Assembly: GCA_963700865.1 (NCBI GenBank)
Contig: CAVOZC010000001.1
Span: 434,001 to 498,000 of the forward strand
DNA from: CAVOGJ01 sp963700865
GTDB lineage: Bacteria > Planctomycetota > Planctomycetia > Pirellulales > Pirellulaceae
Direction: 5' to 3'
DNA: 64,000 bases
The notes below the pieces were generated by a model that was not told the DNA's origin, made no database searches, and worked only from the letters and a program-made list of their open reading frames with translations. Every line of letters begins with the position of its first letter. Position 1 is the first letter of the stretch. Shown in pieces: positions 1 to 9,807 of the stretch. The position numbers and the translations under genes are program-made.

Positions 1-2
1 TC

Positions 3-3000
3 GGGCTTCCGGAAGACGTCACCGGCTCGGACCCTCAGGTACCTGATTTTGCCGTATTTACGATTCCCGAACTCAATGCGGGAAAAACGTTTACGGTCAA
101 TGGCAACTTGATCGACCTCGCGGACCGCCAAGCGGACATTCCTGAATTGACGGGAGGTCAGTTCGCATCGCTGGAGGATTTGCTACGCGCCCTCCAGCGA
201 GACTCGGCCGACATTCAGGTCTCACTGGATACACAAGCCGGCAGGAAGGCGTTACGAATTGACGTGACCCAGCAACTGGGTGACTTCCGTCAAGCCGCGC
301 CGTTGGATCTGGATCTCGCATCCCTCAATATTCCGGGACTCACCAAGCTCGTCGATCTGGCGAGTCAATCAAACGTAGATGTGGCCGTGAATGGATCGTT
401 GCATGTGTCGTTGGGCCTGGACATGACGAATCCCTCGCTCATACGACCGTTTCTCTATGATGCCAGCGACGACGGAACAGGAACGTTGCGTGGCACCCGC
501 GTGGAGCTCACCGCCAGCGTTGACGCGGACGAAACCCTGAACCTGACGGCCGCGGCGGGTCCCTTGGGAGTGAAGATTGAGAATGGTTCGCTATCGCTGA
601 CCAACCGTACGGGAACGGGACCCGCCCGCATCGCCGTCAGCTTGAACGATAACGACCAGAACGGTCGTCACTATTTGCAGGAGTTCTTGGGTGGCGGAGC
701 CCAAGCGGGGTTGGATATTTCCGATCTGCAGATTGACGTGGACGGTCGCGCGTCAGCGACGCTGCCGGTTTCTTTCCCGGGACTGCCGGTGCCTCAGCAG
801 ACGCTCACGGTAAGCCTGACAGACCTTAATGTACCGTCGTCCCTCGAGGTCACCGGCGGTGACGCTTTCGAAGCAGCGTACGATACCCTTTCGGGCGACT
901 TTGATTTATTGGCCATGGTTGGTGGTTGGGAAGGTGCGTTCGATTTGCTGATCGACGCGATGAACGGCCAGCTATTCGGATTAGACTTGCCGTTGATCGG
1001 CGACTCACTCCGCGCAGAAGCTCGCTTCCTCCAAGAGATTCGCGCGGCCGTATCGGATAACTTGCAGGGCAACGCCTCCTCCGGCCAAAACGGCTTTGGC
1101 GATGTCCAACAAGCCATCTTCGATGCACTGGGGCCCGGTGGCATTGGCCTTTTGAAAGATATTAACTCACCGCAAGGCAACCTGGTTCCTGACGGATCGA
1201 TCACGGTCCACGATGTGTTCACGACGCCCGATCCGTCCGGAAACGGACGGTATTTTCAGATCACCGTGGGCAGCGATCCCGTTTCACTCGACTTGCCTGT
1301 CGATTTCGCGCTTGGCGTGCCTGGATTGGCTCTGGATATTGACGCGCCCATCAACGTCGCGCTCGGTTTCGAATGGACGCTTGGCATGGGGGTCAATCTC
1401 ACCGATGGCTTCTACCTGGACACGTCCGATCCGAGTGAGCTAGAGGTCTTTCTCGACGTGACGGCTCCCGGACTGAACGCAGCCGGCGAACTCGGCTTTC
1501 TGCGACTTCAGGCGACCGACCGACCAACGGCGCAAGCCGTGATCGGGGCGAATGGTCCGCTTCCTTCCCGCATGGAGCTGACGGCGAACCGAGCCGGCGA
1601 CGAGGAAGCGAACGTGGCCGTGGTGTTCCTGAACGACCCCACTTTGGGCAGCGGCAACGAGTCGGTGGAATATGATGCTGCGGCAAAGGAACTCCGATTC
1701 AGGGTCCGCAGCGGACAGACTCGAGCGATCGACCTGGTGACGGCCGTGAATGGCGACTCGGAAGTGAGCCAAGTGTTCACGGCCACGCTTCCCTTTGGAG
1801 GTAGCGGCCAGGGATTCATCAGTGTGCATCAATCCGTGCAAACGGTCGCCAATTTGCCTAGCCGCTTCCAAGGTCGCTTTGAGGTGGACCTGATCGATCC
1901 AGCGGGCCCGACCGACAACGGACGGCTGTCACTCGCTGAAATGCTGGCGGTCGAGTCCTACGAGGATGTGCTCCAGGTGACAGCGGACGCGGCCGCGAGC
2001 GTCGACCTCCATTTTCTGGCAGACTTTGGGCCCGGCTCCGCCTTCCCAAAAATTCGCACCGATTTTGCCTTGGACTGGGATTATTCGCTCGGCAGCGGGA
2101 CCGCATCTCCCACGGTGACATTTGAAAACGTCGAGTTAAACCTGGGAGACTTTTTCCGCGAATTCGCCGGCGAGGCACTGGCCCAAGTGCAGGAGACGCT
2201 GGATCCGCTTCGCCCCGTACTCGACACGCTCCAGGGGCCTGTGCCGGTGATCAGTGAGTTGATGGGTGGCGATCTGACGTATCTGGATTTGGCGCGACTG
2301 TTTGGGGGACGATTCGAACAGGCGGCAGATTTCTTTGCTGCCGCTGCGACCGTCGTTGAGACCATCGATGGGATTCCCGATTTAACCACCGATGTCTGGG
2401 TCAGCTTTGGCGACGCCGATTGGGACTTTGCTGGCGGTGGACTTGTTCCCCAGGGAAATGCCGCGCCGACATTGGATCAGGTCCTCTCGGCGACGTCCCA
2501 GTTGGCCGGCTTTGATGCGACACGCTACTTCCAGCCGATGGGTGCACCCGATCCCCAGGGGTTGGTCATGAGTTTCCCGCTGCTGAGCGATCCGAGCCGC
2601 ATCTTCGGGCTGCTCAGCGGCCAGGACGCGGATCTGTTCGCCTTGGAACTTCCCACATTTGTGTATGACGTCAGCTTTAGTCAGTTCTTTCCCATTCCGG
2701 CGTTTCCGATCGTGGGCGCTCAAGTTTCGGCTTCGATTGGCGCCCAGGTGGATTTGGCCTTTGGCTTTGACACGGCCGGCCTCCAGCAGTTTCGCGCAAG
2801 TGGCAATCCGTTGGACGTGTTTAACGGCTTTTATGTCTTTGATCACGAAAATGCCGACGGTTCCGGCGCCGATATCTCGGAGCTCGTGTTTCAAGCCAAT
2901 GTCACGGCGGGCGTGGGACTGAACGCTGGACTCGTACGGGCGTCGGTCGACGGCGGACTCTTTGGCCGGATCGACTTTAATCTTCACGATAATAACGATG

Positions 3001-6000
3001 ATGGTCGCGTCCGCACCGTCGAGTTGCTCGACAATACGCTGCTGGGGCCGATCCACGTGTTCGACGTCTCGGGAGCCCTCGACGCCCGCCTGATCGCGTC
3101 GGCGGACGTGGGTCTACCACCGGCCGCGGTACATTTCCAGGCGGATATCGTGCCGCCGTTCCGGGTCCTTGATTTTCAGATCCCGCGGCCCACCAACGAA
3201 GCGGTACCCTTGGCCCAGATGAATGGTTCCCTCTTGGAATTGAACATGGGTCCACTGGCATTTCGTCGCAATTTCTTCTTCACGCAGGATGTCGCCGAGT
3301 CGTATGTGCTGCGCCCCGGCCAGAGTCCCGGATCCGTGATTGTCGAGGCCTTCGGACGCAGTCAGCTTTACCAGGGAGTCACGGCCATCGTGGGCAATGC
3401 AGGCCTTGGCGACGATCGCATTGAGGTGGCACGTGAGATGACGATTCCCGTTTATCTCTCCGGCGGCGAGGGCGATGACGTGCTTATCGGAGGCGGCGGC
3501 GATGATCGGCTTTCCGGCGACGCAGGCAACGATCAACTCGAGGGCAACCAGGGCGCGGACACACTCGACGGGAACGACGGCAACGATGTGCTGCGTGGTG
3601 GCGAGGGTGCCGACGTAATTTCCGGGGGTAGTGGCCTCGATACGCTTTTCGGTGGTGACGGGGATGATGAAATCCGCGGTGACGCCGACCGCGATCAGAT
3701 GTACGGGGAAGCCGGTGACGATCGCATGTTTGGCGGCACGGGTGACGACCTTCTCGAAGGAGGCACGGGAAGCGATCACCTCGAGGGGGGACTGGGAAAT
3801 GATCGCATCGAAGGCGGTAAAGATAGCGACGTGATCTGGGGCGACGCGGGAGACGATCAGCTGAGCGGGGGCGATGGATCGGATGAAATTCATGGGGGTG
3901 CTGGCAACGACTTTGTCACGGGTGGCGTGGGCAATGACGAGATCCACGGCGACGATGGCGACGATTCGCTGCTCGGAGACAATAGCCGAGATACGATCTA
4001 TGGTGGCCGCGGTGACGATCGCTTGTTTGGTGGTCTGGCCGAGGACATGCTCTTCGGCGGTCTGGGCAATGACGAAATTTACGCCTCGGACGAATTGCTG
4101 ACGTCGGACGCGACCAGCCACACCATCCACGGCGGCGGCGGCGCAGATCTGATCTATGCGTCCGATGGGGACGACGTCGTTTATGGGGACGGAATCAACG
4201 ACGCAGCGGGCAACCAGGATCCGCGCGAGGATGGGGCTGACGCCATCCACGGGCTGGCGGGCAATGACCAGATTTTTGGTGGAGGAGGCAACGACGAGAT
4301 TTGGGCCGGCAGCGGTAATGACTATGTAAGTGGCGACCTGGGTAGCGATCAGCTGCATGGCGGCGAAGGCGACGACGTCCTCTGGGGAGGCTTCGCGGCC
4401 ATTGCCCTCGCCCGCCTGGACCGCTCCAACTCGTCCGCGGTGGCGGCGAATTTCACCCTGCCCCCTCGTTGGGAGGAAGTGCAAGGCCGCGCAGTGACAG
4501 CGACGACTTACTTGCCCACTCAGCTGATTACGCCTGCGGCGTTGAACGGACTCTCCAGCGACGGATCTCCTGGCGATGGACAGGACACACTGCAGGGTGA
4601 CGCAGGCAGCGATCTTCTTTTCGGTGGTTCCGAAGCCGATGCGCTCGACGGCGGAGACGGCCCCGATTATGTGGATGCCGGCCTGGGTAACGACCTGGAT
4701 GTCACCGGTGGACGCGGCGACGACGTCGTGCGAGGCGGAGGCGGGAATGACGCCGTCCGCGGTGGCGAGGGAATTGATCAGGTCTACGGCGACGCGGGTG
4801 ATGATCTCTTGTTTGGCGACGCTGGCCAGGGTCAGAATCAAATCGGTCAGCGACTGTTCGGAGGTGACGGCCGCGATGTGCTGTTCGCCTACGCCCCGAC
4901 AGGGACGGCAGAGGATGCCATCGGTGACCAGCTGCTGGGCGATGCGGGCGGAGACATCCTCTATGGAAACGTCCGCCAAGATGTCTTGCTTGGCGGCGAA
5001 GGAAACGACTTGCTCTCGGGTGACTACCTGGCGGGCCCACTCTATGTGCCCAACGCGAGTGAAATCAATGGCGGCGACGATCAACTCCTGGGGGATGCCG
5101 GTGAGGATCGTCTGGTGGGCGATGGGGGCGACGATCAATTGTGGGGCGGGGCCGGTACCGATGTGCTCGACGGTGCGGCCGGCGCAGACATGGCATTCGG
5201 CGGCAGCGGCATTGACCTCTTTGTGCTGTATACAGGGCCAGGCGCAGCGGATGACACGCTCGATGGACACGGCGCCAACGCGCCCGAGGACGCTGCCGGA
5301 AACGTCACGCCAGATGATAACGCGACGGACATCCTGGTGATTAATGGGACAGGATTGGACGACACGATCCTGCTTTCCGAGACGTGTACGCCCGAGCGAC
5401 GATTGCGGATCGATGTGAATAGCACGCCCTACTTCGTCGATTGGCGCAATCCGTCCAACGGCGTGCCGCTGGTCGAGCAGTTTCAATTGAATGGCTTCGG
5501 CGGCAACGATAATCTTGGGTTCGCGCAGACTCTGCCCTTGCCAGGAATGAACCGCGACGGTTCGCCGACGTTTGTCCCGCCTGGCGGGTGTTCGCAAGCA
5601 GACGCCTCACCGGAAGTCGATCTGTCCTATTTGAACGCACGCGGTCGTGATTTCGTGGCCGTCATCAACGGTGGTGATGGAAATGATCGACTCGTCGGAT
5701 CTTCCGGACGAGATCGATTGGACGGTAACGCTGGCAACGATCGCCTGTTTGGTTTGGGCGGGGACGACCGCTTGTGGGGTGACGGGGGAGAAGGATCGCG
5801 CTTTGATCATGACGAACTTTTTGCAGGTGGGGGCAATGACGACCTGCTCGGTGGTCAAGGTCGCAACGACCTATATGCCTGGTCGTTCTACCCCGACCTC
5901 GCGGCGCAAGATCCGATGAACGTCGTGGCCAATGGGCCCGGTGACGACTTTGGTGTTTACCTGGACGACGACGGACGACCCGTGGCCAGTCCCCTGTCTG

Positions 6001-9000
6001 GTGGCATCAAGTTGGAGGACACCGGACTGAATCGGATCGTCGGCCAACTACGCAACGATTACTTGCTGGGCGGAACAGGGGTTGATTTCATGTATGGTGG
6101 TGGAGGCAACGATACGCTTCTCCGCCGTGACGGTCAGACCTTCGAATCGTTGGACGAAGATCTCGCCGGCGACACATGGAAACAGTATGCAAAAGATACG
6201 GGCCACGTCTGGTACGTAGGTGGCTCGAATGCGGATGATCGTATTAACGTGGACTTCGTCACCGAGCCTGGATTGTTGGCGGATCACCACCTGATCACGC
6301 GGCTGACCGACAACAACGGGACGTTCAGTTTTGCCGCCAGCGTGCGACTCGATTTCGCCGCCACCGATGCCAACGGAAATCGGTTGTGGGATGTGGATGA
6401 CCTCGTCTTCCGAGCCAACGAATACGTCGCTGCCAAGCAGTTGGATCCGAATGGATCACAAGCCGCGACTTCGATGGCTCTTACGAGCCTGACCAATGGA
6501 CTCCTCCCCCCAGAGGACGAGTATCTGGCCATCATCATCGACGCCCTGGACGGGGACGATGAGATCACGGTAGGCCCCACCGTGCAGAAAACCGTGTGGA
6601 TCGACGCAGGGCCCGGTGATGACCGCGTGGAGATTGTCTCGGGCAATGCCATCCTCATTGATCGCGCCGAGATTGGCACTCCGCAGGGCGGATTCCGGGG
6701 ACGAAATGACACACCCGAGCGGGCCTTTGACCTCGATATCGAGGGACCCAATCGAGACGGGCTCATCCTGACGAATCTGACGATCGACAATCCAAACGAT
6801 ACGGACTGGTTCCGCTTCACGCCGCAAACGGGCCTCTCCCAGGCGACGTTTGGTGTGGTTGGCAACTCGCCTGATGACAACCTGCTGATCTCGATTCACA
6901 CGCCAAACGGGTCGGACGATCCGCCCAGCGTCAGTGGACTCGAACCGTCGGCCGGTCCCCTCGACTTGAGTTCGCTCGTCGTGGGCGAAACCTATCTCTT
7001 GCGGGTCCAGTCGGATTTGCGACCGACGATCTACGACCTAAAGTTCCAACGCGGGTTTGCCGGGCCGCTGCCGATCAGCAACATGGCATTGCGCGACGAT
7101 CCCATCCGCCGGGATGTGATTCTGGGCGGCACGGGCAACGATATCCTGATTGGCGGCCCGGGCGAAGACTGGATATTCGGTGGGCCTCGTAACGTCGACG
7201 CGGGCGTCGAGGATCGGGACGTGATCAGCGGGGGATTTGACCGACAGGCAAGTGATCTCCTCTTTGGCGGGGCGGACGATGATTCATTTCAGATCCTGCC
7301 CGATTTCCTGCCCCAACTCTCCAATCAGCGCGGAACGCTCTTCGATCCGACAGGGCAAACATATATTCCCACGACCAGCGATCAATTCTTCGGAGGCACG
7401 GGGGATGACCAGGTGATCTTCGCCGGAGGCGACCTTGATCGAGATGGCCGAGTGGTGCCAGACTTTGTGGCACTTCGTTACAACTCGGGTTTGCACCGAT
7501 ACGAATTCACGAACCTCGTGTGGGATGTCCACCAGTTGGCGTTTGCCACTGAGGAAACGGACAACGGATCTGAGGTATATCAGCAACAATATCTATTTTA
7601 CCAGACTCGTGATATCGAGCGCACGGTCATCACGACCGCCAAGGGAGATGATGTCGTCCATCTGGATGGCACGTTCAAACTGTTGCCGATATCAGGCAGT
7701 GTTAACGCGGCCGATATCGATACGTGGGGCATCGACCCCGGGGACGCCCAGCAGTTCAGCTCGACGATGACGTTCACCGTCCAGGCGGGCGACGGCAACG
7801 ATCGTGTCTTTGGTAGTCCATTGGCGGACGCCCTGTCGGGTGGCGCCGGCAATGATCAGTTGGTCGGGGGCGGCGGCGACGACAAGATCGATGGCGGGGG
7901 CGGTAATGACCAGCTGTACGGTGGAACGACCGCTTTGGTCGATGGAAGTCCAACGCCCGGCATCTGGAACCCGGAAGATCCGGACTCGGACCTTTTCCGC
8001 TTCGAGGCCGCGCCGCCGCTGTTGATCACGCCACCTCCCGGTCGGCTGGGCATTGATTTGCAACGCACGCCTGACGCCTTTATCGATCAGGCGGCGGCGT
8101 TCGAGGGTTCGTTGGCCAACGAAGGCTTGGAAGCGGCCCAATCGATTGGCGATTTCAATGGCGATGGTCGCGACGACCTGCTGCTGAGCGGGCAATCCTT
8201 TAGCTATGTCATCTTGAGCTCGGCCGATCTCAAAGAGGTTGTGGCTGTCCGAGATCGAGCGCAGTTTGTCGTTGATCATGCGGCACTGGGCCGGCCCGCC
8301 GTGCAAATGGGGAACATCAATGGCGATGCGTTCTCCGACTTGATCTTCCAACGCGAGACGGCAGGCTCCTTGTTCATCACGGTAGTGCTTGGTGGCCCGA
8401 ACGCGGGCGTCAACGCCCAAGGCCACCTGATCGACTGGCCCCGCCAATGGGACGACCAGTTTGCGTCGACCGTCTTGTCGGACGGCAACCATTACGAGAT
8501 CCAGCTTCCGCTCGGTCAAATATCGGCCGCGGATGTGCGGACCTACGCGCTGCATTACCTGGGAGATGTTTCCACTGCTGGAATCGCACACGATGACCTG
8601 CTCGTCGCCTCGTCGACCCCGGCGGGCTTGTCGTCAGACACCTTCGGGTATGTCTTTTCCGGTAGGGTTTTAGCCGACCCCGCCTCGGACCCCGTGGATG
8701 GTGCGGAGGATGCCTACGCCACGCTGATAACCACCACTCCTGGCCCCCCCTCCTCGCAAGATGACTTTCGAGAGGAAGACTTGCAGCTCGTCGTCGCCGG
8801 CGACACCACGGGGAACGGTCGAGACGACATCCTGGTCTATGATGCCAGGCGGCAGCAAGCAGCCCTGATCGAGGGGGGTACAAGCGGCAATGTGGGAGTC
8901 GACGCCCAGTCGGCCGTCGTGGGCCCGCTTGTCGGTAACCTGGTCCGACCCGTGGCCGTCGGTGATTTGAATCAGGACGGGCTTGATGAGCTGGCGCTTG

Positions 9001-9728
9001 CGTCGGCCCAAGACGTACGCATTTACTTCGGCTCGCCGCAGCCGGCAGCCATCTCGCTCGCCAATCCCGGGGTCACCGTCTCGGCACCCGCCGACCACCC
9101 AGGATCAACCACGTTGTCGGTCACCGGCGGTGACTTTGATGGTGACGGCCGGGGCGACCTGGCCATCGACGTGGGCGTAACGCGACTTCCTGATGCGGGG
9201 GATGATCCGCAGACGCATGTCTATTTCGGTATCGCCGACAAGTCTCCGCAACTTCAGTTCTCTGATGCCGATGCAACGCTATCCGTCCCGGATGGTGGTC
9301 TGCCGATTGCCCGAGCCCTGCAGTTTGACGGCGTCGCCTCGGTGCTGGTCAACGATGATGCGAGCATTGTCCTGCAAAGTCAGGTCACGATCGAGGCATG
9401 GATACGTGTGGATCAACTTGACACGAACCTGCACGCCATCGTGCAGAAAGGAAATGGCGACCTATCGGCGAATCATGCTTATGCACTGTACGTCGACCGA
9501 GATGGTAGTCTCGTGGCCGATACATCCGACGGACCCACAGGAAACCGAGTCAAATCGGCTACTGATGTGATCGAGCCAGGGCGTGGTATCATGTCGCTGC
9601 GGTCATCAATCGGGACGCGGCGGTTCAACGCATTCGGTTGTTCGTCAATGGTCGCACGGCGCCAATGCCAACGGGCGGACCGATCACTGGGGGCAACGTG
9701 GTGCTCCATACGGCCGATCCGCTGGTGA
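3..9728 (+). CDS. Giant secreted RTX / FG-GAP / LamG protein, 5' partial (N-terminal and central part)
   Basis: The frame is open to the left edge, so the true start lies outside the window; the TTG at 108 is not a real start. About the first 1,100 visible residues are beta-rich with two related blocks (around nt 1290-1500 and 2680-2980). From about nt 3460 come many RTX nonapeptides of the GGxGxDxLx type, with further clusters near 5650-5870, 7110-7290 and 7790-7920; these fold into calcium-binding parallel beta-rolls in secreted proteins. FG-GAP/VCBS-like repeats follow (about 8130-9250), then a LamG/concanavalin-like domain from about 9310. Meaningful frame ends near 9581; the last ~50 residues are out of frame. 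The LamG domain continues in another frame and then into the ORF at 9808, so both are one gene. Likely a cell-surface or exported adhesin or matrix protein; ligand unknown. Confidence 0.85.
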   Translation, partial: GLPEDVTGSDPQVPDFAVFTIPELNAGKTFTVNGNLIDLADRQADIPELTGGQFASLEDLLRALQRDSADIQVSLDTQAGRKALRIDVTQQLGDFRQAAPLDLDLASLNIPGLTKLVDLASQSNVDVAVNGSLHVSLGLDMTNPSLIRPFLYDASDDGTGTLRGTRVELTASVDADETLNLTAAAGPLGVKIENGSLSLTNRTGTGPARIAVSLNDNDQNGRHYLQEFLGGGAQAGLDISDLQIDVDGRASATLPVSFPGLPVPQQTLTVSLTDLNVPSSLEVTGGDAFEAAYDTLSGDFDLLAMVGGWEGAFDLLIDAMNGQLFGLDLPLIGDSLRAEARFLQEIRAAVSDNLQGNASSGQNGFGDVQQAIFDALGPGGIGLLKDINSPQGNLVPDGSITVHDVFTTPDPSGNGRYFQITVGSDPVSLDLPVDFALGVPGLALDIDAPINVALGFEWTLGMGVNLTDGFYLDTSDPSELEVFLDVTAPGLNAAGELGFLRLQATDRPTAQAVIGANGPLPSRMELTANRAGDEEANVAVVFLNDPTLGSGNESVEYDAAAKELRFRVRSGQTRAIDLVTAVNGDSEVSQVFTATLPFGGSGQGFISVHQSVQTVANLPSRFQGRFEVDLIDPAGPTDNGRLSLAEMLAVESYEDVLQVTADAAASVDLHFLADFGPGSAFPKIRTDFALDWDYSLGSGTASPTVTFENVELNLGDFFREFAGEALAQVQETLDPLRPVLDTLQGPVPVISELMGGDLTYLDLARLFGGRFEQAADFFAAAATVVETIDGIPDLTTDVWVSFGDADWDFAGGGLVPQGNAAPTLDQVLSATSQLAGFDATRYFQPMGAPDPQGLVMSFPLLSDPSRIFGLLSGQDADLFALELPTFVYDVSFSQFFPIPAFPIVGAQVSASIGAQVDLAFGFDTAGLQQFRASGNPLDVFNGFYVFDHENADGSGADISELVFQANVTAGVGLNAGLVRASVDGGLFGRIDFNLHDNNDDGRVRTVELLDNTLLGPIHVFDVSGALDARLIASADVGLPPAAVHFQADIVPPFRVLDFQIPRPTNEAVPLAQMNGSLLELNMGPLAFRRNFFFTQDVAESYVLRPGQSPGSVIVEAFGRSQLYQGVTAIVGNAGLGDDRIEVAREMTIPVYLSGGEGDDVLIGGGGDDRLSGDAGNDQLEGNQGADTLDGNDGNDVLRGGEGADVISGGSGLDTLFGGDGDDEIRGDADRDQMYGEAGDDRMFGGTGDDLLEGGTGSDHLEGGLGNDRIEGGKDSDVIWGDAGDDQLSGGDGSDEIHGGAGNDFVTGGVGNDEIHGDDGDDSLLGDNSRDTIYGGRGDDRLFGGLAEDMLFGGLGNDEIYASDELLTSDATSHTIHGGGGADLIYASDGDDVVYGDGINDAAGNQDPREDGADAIHGLAGNDQIFGGGGNDEIWAGSGNDYVSGDLGSDQLHGGEGDDVLWGGFAAIALARLDRSNSSAVAANFTLPPRWEEVQGRAVTATTYLPTQLITPAALNGLSSDGSPGDGQDTLQGDAGSDLLFGGSEADALDGGDGPDYVDAGLGNDLDVTGGRGDDVVRGGGGNDAVRGGEGIDQVYGDAGDDLLFGDAGQGQNQIGQRLFGGDGRDVLFAYAPTGTAEDAIGDQLLGDAGGDILYGNVRQDVLLGGEGNDLLSGDYLAGPLYVPNASEINGGDDQLLGDAGEDRLVGDGGDDQLWGGAGTDVLDGAAGADMAFGGSGIDLFVLYTGPGAADDTLDGHGANAPEDAAGNVTPDDNATDILVINGTGLDDTILLSETCTPERRLRIDVNSTPYFVDWRNPSNGVPLVEQFQLNGFGGNDNLGFAQTLPLPGMNRDGSPTFVPPGGCSQADASPEVDLSYLNARGRDFVAVINGGDGNDRLVGSSGRDRLDGNAGNDRLFGLGGDDRLWGDGGEGSRFDHDELFAGGGNDDLLGGQGRNDLYAWSFYPDLAAQDPMNVVANGPGDDFGVYLDDDGRPVASPLSGGIKLEDTGLNRIVGQLRNDYLLGGTGVDFMYGGGGNDTLLRRDGQTFESLDEDLAGDTWKQYAKDTGHVWYVGGSNADDRINVDFVTEPGLLADHHLITRLTDNNGTFSFAASVRLDFAATDANGNRLWDVDDLVFRANEYVAAKQLDPNGSQAATSMALTSLTNGLLPPEDEYLAIIIDALDGDDEITVGPTVQKTVWIDAGPGDDRVEIVSGNAILIDRAEIGTPQGGFRGRNDTPERAFDLDIEGPNRDGLILTNLTIDNPNDTDWFRFTPQTGLSQATFGVVGNSPDDNLLISIHTPNGSDDPPSVSGLEPSAGPLDLSSLVVGETYLLRVQSDLRPTIYDLKFQRGFAGPLPISNMALRDDPIRRDVILGGTGNDILIGGPGEDWIFGGPRNVDAGVEDRDVISGGFDRQASDLLFGGADDDSFQILPDFLPQLSNQRGTLFDPTGQTYIPTTSDQFFGGTGDDQVIFAGGDLDRDGRVVPDFVALRYNSGLHRYEFTNLVWDVHQLAFATEETDNGSEVYQQQYLFYQTRDIERTVITTAKGDDVVHLDGTFKLLPISGSVNAADIDTWGIDPGDAQQFSSTMTFTVQAGDGNDRVFGSPLADALSGGAGNDQLVGGGGDDKIDGGGGNDQLYGGTTALVDGSPTPGIWNPEDPDSDLFRFEAAPPLLITPPPGRLGIDLQRTPDAFIDQAAAFEGSLANEGLEAAQSIGDFNGDGRDDLLLSGQSFSYVILSSADLKEVVAVRDRAQFVVDHAALGRPAVQMGNINGDAFSDLIFQRETAGSLFITVVLGGPNAGVNAQGHLIDWPRQWDDQFASTVLSDGNHYEIQLPLGQISAADVRTYALHYLGDVSTAGIAHDDLLVASSTPAGLSSDTFGYVFSGRVLADPASDPVDGAEDAYATLITTTPGPPSSQDDFREEDLQLVVAGDTTGNGRDDILVYDARRQQAALIEGGTSGNVGVDAQSAVVGPLVGNLVRPVAVGDLNQDGLDELALASAQDVRIYFGSPQPAAISLANPGVTVSAPADHPGSTTLSVTGGDFDGDGRGDLAIDVGVTRLPDAGDDPQTHVYFGIADKSPQLQFSDADATLSVPDGGLPIARALQFDGVASVLVNDDASIVLQSQVTIEAWIRVDQLDTNLHAIVQKGNGDLSANHAYALYVDRDGSLVADTSDGPTGNRVKSATDVIEPGRGIMSLRSSIGTRRFNAFGCSSMVARRQCQRADRSLGATWCSIRPIRW

Positions 9729-9807
9729 TCGGCGGTCCCCAGGTTCCGAGTGATGATATATCACCATTCAAAGGGGCCATTGAGGAGGTGCGCATCTGGA
9801 ACACGGC

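Noticed and set aside
3460..5200. Regularly spaced DNA repeats resembling a CRISPR-like array
   Set aside because: The 27-bp periodicity is that of RTX nonapeptide codons; units are variable and in frame.
3114..5597. An 827-residue minus-strand ORF opposite the RTX region
   Set aside because: It is the mirror of GGxGxD codons; its composition is repetitive and it has no domain or ribosome binding site.
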